A stretch of 13,566 bases of DNA, from assembly GCF_001949145.1 (NCBI RefSeq), contig NW_019091385.1:3057831-3071396 (forward strand). Reading direction: 5' to 3'. Within the stretch, counting starts at the first letter, position 1. Each line of letters opens with the position of its first letter. Both the position numbers and the translations under genes were made by a program. Below, one piece after another: positions 1-10,700 of this stretch. The notes below the pieces were generated by a model. That model was not told where the DNA came from and did not search any database. It saw nothing but the letters and a program-made list of their open reading frames with translations. The DNA is from Acanthaster planci (lineage: Eukaryota > Echinodermata > Asteroidea > Valvatida > Acanthasteridae).

Positions 1-1690
1 TTTTTATTTCTGTTTGGACGTTGTCGTGGTCGGATGAAGTGTGGTGTAAGGTTTAATTTGAGTAATTTTTTAGCTTTTTAACAATTTATTTGAATGTTCT
101 TAGGGTAGAATGGTAGGATGTTGGTAATTGAATTTTCAGAATTCTCAGTTACCTGGATGCATGTACATTGTTAAAGGCTCTGTAGAATAAGATCATAACA
201 GTTTATGAATTACTTTGTAACAACGTGTATCTTTACTTACTCAAAAGCATTATTATTCTCCAGTGGGATTTTAAATAATTTGTAAAGTGATCAAAACTAA
301 GCTAAAGACCTCATAACGGTATTTTATGAAGTTGCTAATTTACTAATATACATTCCAAAGTATATGGTCATTCAGGGAACTTCAGAAATGGCATTATAAC
401 TCGTCGTTAATAAAGCCCACCTTTTGCCTGAACATATTTGTGGTTTGAATAAGCATATTATTTCTGGCCAGCTCTTAAATATGACGCAAACAACCTGTAG
501 GCACGATCTAATTATACTTAGCTTCCACTATAACGTGCATGAGTACTATATAGAAAGAGCAATGTGTAAGAGGACGACACAAATTCGTTGAGTATAAATG
601 TTCACGTTTTATACAACACCTGCATAGATCCCAGTCATCTGATTGGTGGATTGTTTATCACGATACCAACTGAATAAAACTTTATTTCACTTTATGGATT
701 CCTATCCCATTTCATATATCTCATTCCTCATGAAAGTGTACAGGTTATACCGGTGCTGGTGTACGTACTTTGCTATTGAACGTGCCCCAGCTTTTACAAA
801 GAGTATGGTTCATTGTACGAGGATTCCCTGATTTTTGTCAAACGTTCGGCAAAGCAATGACTCTGCACTGCAAGAGGTATAACACGTATTTCGACATATT
901 AAAACGTAATAATTATGTTTTGGATCTGTGACTGATTTATCCTTTACAAAATGTCCGTATTAGCACGACTTGACGAGAAAACTTGGGTCAAATTCAAACT
1001 CATTTCGCAGATTTCTGTTTATCCGATGGATTCCATACATGCAGTCAATTCAGACCCTCACTGGATTTCAATGAATATTCCTTTTACAACCAGGATAACT
1101 TAAAACTACAGTAGAAAATCATCAAATTTGGCAATACTCTTTGTCTTCAAGTGAAAATGTTTTAACCAACATGCTACAGAAACATAATATGCTTAATGAA
1201 TTTTCGATTTCACACAAATCATTTAATTACATTTGTTCAATTTCTAGACAATCCACAAATAAAAACGACGTCCCATATTGCGATTGAAGCGCGTGGAATT
1301 GGTCACCGTTTGCTGCCATGATGCTGCTAAGCACAGATCTTGCGTACGCTAGACTTTGGTAACGAACGTCATAAACATGTGCATGGGTTGCAGTAACAGT
1401 GCTTTTTTCAGTCATAACTGCCATGCTTTTTAATTGTCTCTAGCAGTCCCAAACGGCGCCCATGCAGTAGCTTATAGCTAGCTTGAATAGTTCCAAGGGT
1501 TAAAGACTCTTGATACCACGTGCACACAGAATGTCAAATGCATGTAACTTCCTCACAAACATTGACTCGAATCCATGAAGCTGTTCGAACTCTCCCCTTT
1601 CCGTGGTAATACCTCATTCTTTTAGGCTTACAGCTTCTGCTTCTTTTTTCTCTCGATTTTCTCTCAACAACACCCCAAGAGTTTTCTCAG
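1..1690. other. 5' flank or upstream intron, no gene recognised
   Basis: This AT-rich stretch has stops in all frames at short spacing and only short, non-protein-like open frames. A TATAAAT at about 593-599 and similar matches are too common in this base composition to call a promoter. The last 50 bases are pyrimidine-rich and end in ttttctcag (1682-1690), which could be a splice acceptor feeding the exon with the candidate start codon. Confidence 0.5.
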
Positions 1691-1703
1691 GCCTGAGACT
1701 GCA

Positions 1704-1728
1704 ATGGAGGTCCATACTTTCGACACAG
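1704..1728 (+). CDS. Probable first coding exon (start codon), SLC13-like gene
   Basis: The next exon opens in phase 1 and has no in-frame ATG before membrane segment 1, so an upstream exon must supply the start and end in phase 1. This 25-nt stretch does so. ATG at 1704 has G at -3 and G at +4, encodes MEVHTFDT plus one base, and ends at a strong CAG|GTAGGT donor. Joining to 5373 makes a Gly codon. A pyrimidine-rich run (about 1640-1689) ending in ttttctcag lies just upstream. The exon may therefore begin at 1691 as an internal exon after an untranslated one, or reading may continue further upstream (the frame is open back to 1691). This exon is chosen by phase and splice-site quality, not by homology. 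Confidence 0.5.
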
Positions 1729-4700
1729 GTAGGTTTATTGACAGGTCACTTAATTTACACTGCAACGATTGGGAAATGAAATCACCACTGCTGTTTAATC
1801 CCCCATGCAGTAAAGTTAGATTCGGAACTTATTTTAAATAAATCCCGATAAGGGAGCACAATTCTGTGAGCAAACGCGATGGCGAGTGTTTGAGTACAAA
1901 GGTTAACAGATAATAGAATTGCACCCTCGTGGAACCGTATGGATAACTTGGCCAATGCATTCAGGGTCTATCCTAAATCGATTCTTTTCAAAATCAGTTT
2001 CGAACATTTCAGCCTGCATGTATTCACACCAAAATGCAAAGTGGCAGGCATCGTTCAAGCACACGAAGTCTAAGCACTAAGTCAATTATATAACCTAAGT
2101 ACCTGACCAAATGATAAAGTGTTAGAAACAGATGTTGATGACATCGAAACACGAACCATATGTAATTGATTGCTATAGTGCCAAGGCGTTGGGCGAATCC
2201 CGCCGACTTAAGTGTGTGCATCCATTCTCCATGGTCTAGTCTGCGCGCTGTGTATGGAGCATTTTCAGTCACATGATTTTGGACGGTCGGTGTCCAATCA
2301 ACCTCGTCTCCATGGACTGTGTGCGCGTTCCTTTGCTAGCCCTTGGTCGTGTAGAATAAGAAAATGACGCTGACTGGCTATTTAGGATGAAAATACATAA
2401 ACGTAAAGTCAATCGCGCACGTATTTCAAATGCTGCACGCTCGCGCCCACGTATACTCTTGCATGTCACGCACACGTAAATCTGTTTGCGTGTAAACACA
2501 CTTAATAAAGTTCGAATTTAAAAATCCCAAACAGTGGGTGCGTTCGATCAGCTTCCCTGAATACACCAGTGTTACATGCAAGGGAAGCCTCGAAATGAGT
2601 CTAATCGAACGCTGCAGTGTATTCGCCAAGGCTTCCCGGGAAAAAGGCCAAGTCCCCGCCACGTTCCATGCTCGAACAGTCCATCCGTGACGTCATTACA
2701 CTCGGGTAGCCTCCAGAGACCCACTCGCCAGCCAGGATAGTGGTGGCTGACACCAGGGCAGGCACGAGGATCACGTGATGGCCAAACGAACGCTCTCTTG
2801 TAGATTTGACTTACAAGTGTAAGCTAATCGAACGCAGCCACAATACCAGGGCTTAAATCGCATAAGGAATGGTGGGAACCAACATGGCGCGGCAAGATCG
2901 TACCCATGGGAACGAGGTTGGTATTCAATGGCCCTTTCCCATTGATCTCCATTATATAGACTGGATAGGACATCGCGTCCAAAGCGCGTCCCGCGTATGC
3001 GTATTGTCAGGAGGGTAAATAACAAGCGTTGCGAATTTCGTTGTGTGTAAATTCAAAATGGAGTTTTTCAAAAACACGTTGAGGTTTTTGCGCTTCAATC
3101 GTCAGATTTCGAAGAAAAACTGAATTCTGCACTTGGAATGGATAAAGTTGGAAAGAATAATGCTGGAGGTGTACGCAGCAGTGAATTATCAGAAATCAAC
3201 GTCAAGTTTGGGGAGAAGGAACGGAAGGAAATTTAAGTCGCACTTTTTTAGTTTCGGAAATTTTCTCAAGTTGTACTTTATAATGCTTAACTTTAAGCCT
3301 AAATAGGCCTAGTAAGAAATTTATGACAGTCTATCTAGCCTATCAGGCTCAGTTTGTATATGAAACTTCACTATCTCGAAGTTGGGACCGTCTGAAATGT
3401 TACTTATTGGCAAAAGTGGTTTCAAAAACTGAATGACTAATTTGTCGTTCATTTTCCCCAGATTTCACCGGAAAAATCTCCAAGACAGCCATGATTTGTG
3501 TTTGTCAGATCTAAAGACGCACCGAAGCCAATTTGTGTTAGAGACGATGTGAAATGAGTGACAGAATTCTTCAGGGCAGAGATGAAACCAAAGTGAGAAG
3601 CAGAGTGCTGACGTTTCTGTTGAATGAAGTTACAAACAAAGGAATTCAAAGTCCGAAGACGAAAGTGAAAAATGTGCAGAAGCCCAGAAAAAATAACCTT
3701 AAAATTTGTCCATTCCATATGCAGAATTAAGTTTTTGTTCGAACTGCTGGTTAATTACCCTCCACGTGATGTCCTATCCAGTCTTTCTAATATTGAGATG
3801 TCTTTATAATGGAGATCAATAGTCTGGAATGTGTGGTCTGCGCGTGCTTGCCGAACGCGTGCAAGAACCCGGTTGGAAAACTTAGTACCATCTGTCTGTC
3901 TTTTCCCGGTGAGGGTGCACTTCAACTCATGGCGGATTGGGGATAGCATGTAGCCATTGTTTGACTATTCTTGGGCCAAGACGGCAGACGTCGATCGAGC
4001 AAGATATATGCCGCTCGTGCCGTTTTCTATTGCTAGTGACTTCACCAATCGACGGCTCGTTCTACCGTCTTGGTAATCTCCTACAACCGAGGCGTGGCCT
4101 TCGTATGCAAAATAGTTGTTTAATATGAGTATTCAGAATGGACCCTAGGATGCAAAATTGGATACAAAACAGACCGCACGTGGGAGGGTTGAAGCAGGAG
4201 GGTTCACAGGAAGTCCCAAATTGCAGGCCGGGGGTGGCTTCACTCAGAAATGTACATTCCATTGTTTATTTCTCTAGTTTTACTTTTGTGCATTTTTGTA
4301 TTTTTAGTCATTTTTTATCTAGTATTTTTCTTGTATTTGTTGAGCTTTTTATGGAGACCCTCTCGACAGTGATTGAGTTCGCTTTTAGGCTATCCGTCAG
4401 GGGTGTCAGCAAATATTGTTCTTATATATTGATATGTATCGGTGTTTGTATTTTGTGTTGGTTTTTGCACCCTGAGAAATAATAAATGAATGAATAAAGG
4501 AATGAATGAAAGCGGACTCTCATCAACAGCGTCAGCTTGTTATTTCTTTAGTTTTGTTATAGGAAGTCTTTTACAGGCCTACTTCTTCGCGCCTTTTCCA
4601 ATGCATCGACCGCAGCCATTATCAACGGTGACAATACTGGTACTTTAGAAGTACGTTAAGCGTCCCGTAGTAGCGCTTGAATATGTCACGTGAAAGGTCA

Positions 4701-7700
4701 TGTAATGCAAGTTATTAATCCATATTCTTCACATACAGGTTCAACTGGAATTTCCTGGGCGCTAATTGGTTCCTCAGAAATCCCGAGGAAAAGTAAAGAA
4801 AAAGTTAAACAGTTTGTTGGAGATTCCCAAGACGGTAGAACGAGCCGTCGATTGGTGAAATGAAGTCATGAGAGGACGCAATGGAAATCAGCGCGCGCGG
4901 CATATTTTATGCTCGATCGAGTTCGCTATCGAGTTCTGCCGTCTTGGCCCAAGACTTTTTTTGACACTTTTTTTGGTTTATCCACTACGAACACCGGGCG
5001 AGGGTTCCCTCGTTTTCTCTGATTTCTCCGAATGACGTAATCTACACTCAGAATTCGCTTCTTGGCATGAACAGAAAAAAGCCCTTTTTAGCTTGTTTTA
5101 TAATTGAGCTCTGAAGACAAATGACACTACGTGCGATCTGGATGCTTCCATATTCATTTGACCAGATTAAATCAGAGAAAACATGTTTTCCTAAGAGGTG
5201 CTCTTTAAGGAATTTAAAGTGCTAACACTTCCGAAATGGTACTGTCACCGAAGACCTTTTTCGGAGGAACAAAACTGGGGCCGTTTAGGAGAGAGAGAAA
5301 AAACATGTTGTTTACGTAGATTCAAACCATGCAGGATATGCCACTAGAGTTGCTTGTCTTGTTGATTTACAGGAGGTATTACCAACGCCGACCCTCCACC
5401 GAGCTTGGAGAAAGTAATCGGCCCAGCGGAGGAGCAAGCGGTGGATGGGTCAGCAGATATCCCGCCCCCCGCACCCAGCTGGCGAGCCGTGGTCTGGAGA
5501 AACCGACGATATTTCATTGTGCTCCTGGTGCCTCTCATCCTGTGCCCAATCCCCATTGCCATCAACGATTCAGTAAGATTTCTGCCGAAAAGCACCGTAC
5601 ATTTTATTGAATTTAAAGTCATTGAAAACTTGGGAAAATAATCGCTACCTCAATCAATTTTAATTTTTTCTTATCACTGGAAACCACATGCACCTTTACT
5701 TGCTATTTTTTTTTAATGTTATGTCCAAAAACTGTATTATAGACTTATCTGATTAGATGCCCTAACAGCTGTGTCACTGCACTCACAGGCACATTCTTCA
5801 GCTTGACGCGCGCGTGATTTGACAAATCACGACACTCTATTGGTCGAAGCAGCATGTCATGCGCGTACCCCCTTGCCAAACGCAGCACTGGTTTTGGATT
5901 TTGGTTGTCAAATTCCATTGTATGATGTAAAAAGTTAGTTTTTTTAATGCAGAAGAATGGGTTGAAGATTATGATGGTTTGCGGGTTGGAACTTACCTTT
6001 ACTCAAGTAGAATTCATTCCCTCACCGAAACATCGCACCTTCGAGGGAAAATAAATTGTACCCCAATTTATGCTGTCGTTGCCCGTAGATCGGCTACACG
6101 GCCTACAGCATCCTGATCATGGCTATTTTCTGGTGCACGGAGGCGATCTCTTTGGCCGTGACGGCTCTCTTACCCCTCGTCCTCTTCCCGCTCTTCGGGG
6201 TCATGCCGGCCAAGGATGTCGCAGTCAACTACTCCAAAGACGTCAATATACTCTTCCTCGGCGGCCTGATTGTGGCTGTGGCCATAGAGCATAACAATCT
6301 GCACCGAAGAATTGCTCTGGCTGTCTTGATACTAGTGGGATCCAAACCAAGATGGTGAGAACGGGAATGAGTGGGAAATAGTTAGAAATAATAATAATAG
6401 AAATGGAATCACAAATCTCCTTCAATAAGCAACTTTTCTTATATTATATTTTTTTTTTTGGGGGGGAGGGTGTCTATGCTCAAATGTAGCAAGACTGCCA
6501 AAACATAACGTGCTCTTTACATTTTCTGCACTAGTGGGCGATACAGTATCGCTAAAAAATAATACTTGCCAAGACTTCCAGTATCATAATGCTTTCTTAG
6601 GTCGCCCGACAAACACTGTTCTGATACGATTCGCTTGTGTGACAGGATAGCAAATATCATGACATTCATATTGTAGACTGGTTACTGATTTGGTGAAAAT
6701 TGGCTTCACTCTACCCGGCCCCGTATCACTTTAATAAAATCCTTTGCGTGTACATTGTATGGCGTTTTAGGTTTTCTTTGAAGCAACATTTTCAGAATGG
6801 CATTTTTTACATGAATAAAGGAACAAAATTCTACACAATGAATCAAAACATAAGCGGCCATGCTCACGTTTTATTTAACGATGCTTCAAAAACCGAAACA
6901 GTCAAGCCATTTGTGTAGCGTAAGGGGAAATCAGTGTCTCTCACTCGAGATGGAATCCTACAGTTGTAGAATCAGACGCTGAATATGACATGTTAGGTCC
7001 TCTGCAAGACTGCTTGGCAGTTTGGTTTACCCGATCTCGTTTTCGTACCGCCAAGACAGGAACCGCTGATGTTTTAGGTGATTGCGAGTTTCAGTGAGGG
7101 ATGGAAAGCCTCAGTCCCGGCTACAGTGACAGTGAATTGCTCATACGATGGAAGTTTTGGCTTTATTGCCTACACGGCGACACCACTTTTGTATGGATGG
7201 TATATGGTACCTTGGCACCATGATACTCACACCCAAGAATGCCTGACGACTCGTAGGTCGCAGACATAGGCTTCTTGTCAGCACGCTTTCCTTCGTCATC
7301 GTCCTTTTGTTGTCGTCACGGTGGTCGCTGACGTCTACGGAGTTATCATACTCAGCCGGAGGAAAGTTGAGCCCCCCGGGTTAGGACCTCGAAGCTTAGA
7401 TGTCGCGTGTCACGCCAGAGTTTGGCGTGTTTGTTTCGATAAGACCAGATAAGATGGTCCATCTGGCTCGACATGCTTCTGACTTCAACCAGTAAGCTGT
7501 TGAGCTCCTCACAGATGTTGATCGTCTTGGTGACCTCTTCGAGAGTCTGCTCTCAGGTTTGCCAAGAGCCAGTAGGATCTCATTACCGGATGTCGGCGGA
7601 GTTGGCGGGCAGATCTTAGTTCCCTAGAGGCAGAAGTTTGGTAGGGTGTCTGGCCGATCAAGCATCAGGTCTATTTCTTTCTCGATGGTGACGTTTTCCT

Positions 7701-10700
7701 GGTCAGTGATGTTAATGACATCTACCGGTGACGGGCTCTTGGAGTCAGGTAACGAGGAGGTTTTCTTCTCTGGACTAACACTTGCACCTCACTGGGGCAG
7801 TCTCCCGATCCTCGTGAACAAAGATGTTTTAGCTTGAGATACACAGACCCCACAAAATGGTTTAAACATCAAATGAACCCTCATTCGACAAGTCAATCGC
7901 AGGTGTTATTGCGGGTCGTGTTTCGCTATGATTCTCATCCTCAGAATGTTTCTTCAGTTCGGAGCTAGGCATAACATCAAACAGTGGCGTTTGTTTGACG
8001 CCAAGAGTGGATATGGGCGCTATTTCAAGCTACCTTGTACATTTATATGAAAATTTAAACAATATTTTTGCTCTCCTTTTATTTGTAGGATGATGTTAGG
8101 TTTCATGCTCATTACCGCGTTCTTGTCCATGTGGATTAGTAGCACCGCCACCACTGCCATGATGTTGCCGATTGCGCAAGCTGTGCTACAGCAACTTAAA
8201 AAGGATAACTTGACACAGGTATGGTCCTTGACCCTTTGCCATAAAATCAAAACGAGGCCGTCCCTAGGAATTTTTTAAATCCCCAAATTCGCCAATTGCT
8301 GAGAATGGCTCATACGTCATGTTTGCGTGGCGATATGCCTGTGAGATCAACGAAGTGCGAAATGTGTAATCCTATATAGACGCTTGTGCAATGCTCTGAA
8401 CGCAAATCTTGATTTCCATTATCAAACACTTTCATCGACACTCACGTTCAGACCCACATACGTTCAGAAACTTGTAATGGTAGGATGGATGAGGATCTGC
8501 AGATTTCTCAAATGACTATCAAGACAATTTTCATAGAACATGCAGTGTCTAGTATGTCCGCATGCCACCACAATGTCTATTGCAGAAAGGTGACAATGCC
8601 AACCAGGGCCGCAGTGATAGAGATACCAGAAGTGGGCGGGCCCACGGAGACAAGGAAGGAGAGGAAGCCATTGCCATGGAGGAGGTTCGGGTTAGGGGAA
8701 GGTAGGTCATGGGTCGTAGATGTCAGGTCAAAAATAATAAATGTACGTACGTCATTTTTTTTGTTTTAAGGTTTTTGAGTCGGGAAAAGGGAATGCAGTT
8801 TGCGACATTGAGATGAACTTGCTTTTGTTTTTAGTGGAATTAAGCACTCTCTCCACGGAATTGTTCATGTTCTTTCCTTTGTCGTTTTAGCACTGATGTG
8901 CAGCCTCTGGATACCGACAACTTCAGGCTGTTGGAAAACGACAAGCAAGAATCCCGCTACAATTTCATTTGCAAAGGCATCATACTGTGCGTACCCTATG
9001 CGGCAAGCATCGGCGGTACAGCCACGCTGACAGGCACAGCTCCAAACCTTGTACTGGCCGGTCAAGTTAGCAGGCGAGTGGATCCCCAGCAAAATGTTGT
9101 ACGAGATGTTCAAGTGAATTCTTCATTGCGCACATTGTGGAAAAAGCTGACATCTAAACGCAGGCGATTTTATGTAATTTGTAAGGGAAACTTTTGTCAC
9201 CTTTTCAGGAAATCTTTTTAAGATTTTTAGGGGAAATAACTTAAACACTAACGTGTAACTCAAGATTCTCGAGAACGAAGACAGTAATATGTTAGCAGGC
9301 ACGCGTATTGTAAGTTTACACCCAACAAGGTAGAGCGAAGAGTAACTGAAGCCTGGTAATGTTCTGGGGCAGCCGGATTTAATAATAAGATCTCCGGCAT
9401 TATGCTTGCAGCGTGGTTGGTTCCCAGTTAGGTATAGTCAACCTGAATCAGGGGAAGTAACCAGCAAAAGAAAAAAAACTGTAAATGGGTTATACCGAGC
9501 AGTGTGCTGCGGGGCCTGGTTTGCATGCCACTTTAAATTAGATACATATTGTATTTTTTCTAAATCATGGTAGCAATCTGCGCGTGACAGTCTTGGTGGT
9601 TGTGCATTCCACAGTTTGTTTGGGTCTGAGGCTGAGATCGACTTCGGTGAGTGGATAATGTATGCCGCGCCTGGTATGCTGCTCTGCCTGCTTCTGAGCT
9701 GGATCTGGCTGCAGATTGTTTACGTGGATCGCTGGTGAGTGCTTTTTGGAATCATGCCATTATTATGGGTACTGTAATATAGATGGTTGGTTTACTCATA
9801 CATCTTGGCCATCTAAATATTTTTTGATAATACCATTTGAACTTTATTTGATAATTTGTGTTTGCGTCAGGTGCTGTAAGAAGCTGGGCCAGGAACTCGA
9901 CCACAAGGGCGCCACCAAAGTCATCCGTCAGGCCTACAAGGACCTTGGACCCATGTCGTAAGAAACCAAATTAACTTTTTCTTGGTCGTACACCTCATTT
10001 TCACGGGAGTGACAGTAAGCACAAAATTTTTCAAGAACTGTTTACCTGGATTGGTCGGGAGACTCTTAAATAATACCCGTGATTAGGTTCCTCCTACCAA
10101 CCCCCACCGCTCCCCCGTCTTGCCATCAATTTTCTCCCCCTTTCCTCTTGACCATTGATCGTCTTGATTGATTGCCAGAGGTCCATGCAAATCTCGACTT
10201 TTCACACCTGTGTATTTCCGGACAGGTTTGCCGAGAAGGGTGCTCTTGCGCACTTTATCTTGCTAATTGTGCTGTGGATCAGCCGTAAACCAGGCTTTGT
10301 GACTGGCTGGTCTGTGCTCTTCCCAGAGGGGTATGTTTATTGTGTAGAGTTTTTGAGTTGACGCTAGTACTTTCGTGCCACAAAAGGCGTATTCATGCAT
10401 ATCCGTGTCGAACTGACCCTCCAAGATGACCGCCGTGCAAAGCCTCAATAAGGAAGGGTGAGGCTATTGGGTCATCGGGGCAACTGGCCCACTCATAGGC
10501 AAAAAACAATTAAAAGGTTTTGGAATTGAGCAGCTCTGTTTAAACAATATCTATATTTATCAGAGGTTAAGCTGAACATAAATTGAGGCCCGTGGGAGAA
10601 ATATAAATAAACTTGAAAAATAAACTTAAAATCATGATTTAGGATAATAAAAACGCCAAAACCGAACAACTCCATGCTTTGCTTGACATTCCAAAAACAG

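Larger units (their letters stand above)
1729..5372 (+). other. Intron 1 (about 3.6 kb), repeat-laden
   Basis: If exon 1 is correct this intron runs from GTAGGT to ttgatttacag. It holds the three inverted-repeat structures described separately. The stretches 1729-2530 and 4955-5372 contain nothing I recognise. The length depends entirely on the exon 1 assignment. Confidence 0.5.

Noticed and set aside
593-599. TATAAAT as a promoter element
   Set aside because: Such matches are frequent in AT-rich sequence, and no start site or initiator can be placed relative to it.
1459-1812. Direct repeat of CCCATGCAGTA (about 1459 and 1803)
   Set aside because: A single 11-mer match without extended flanks is compatible with chance in 13.5 kb.
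2884-2920. Alternative first coding exon (ATGGCGCGG... ending in phase 1)
   Set aside because: Phase and start context fit, but the donor TTG|GTATTC is weak and the sequence abuts the repeat arms; the exon at 1704 has a much better donor. It is kept as second choice.
3449-3718. 89-codon minus-strand open frame
   Set aside because: Composition is driven by AT-rich DNA, with no recognisable motif; it lies inside the inverted-repeat interval.
4138-4482. 114-codon + strand open frame as a host gene
   Set aside because: The Phe/Ile/Ser/Cys-rich text follows from T-rich DNA and ends at an (AATG)-type tail; no domain is recognised and the context is repetitive.
5329-5610. 93-codon open frame starting MQDMPLE
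   Set aside because: It reads across the exon 2 acceptor in a different frame from the transporter; it shadows the real exon and would destroy the conserved membrane segment.
8685-8690. Earlier donor for exon 5 (GAG|GTTCGG)
   Set aside because: It leaves phase 0, whereas exon 6 must be entered in phase 2; the GAAG|GTAGGT site at 8701 gives the correct phase.
9074-9221. Continuation of exon 6 reading frame past 9073
   Set aside because: The Arg/Asp/Gln-rich text is unlike any family member, and no donor leads from it in phase to exon 7.
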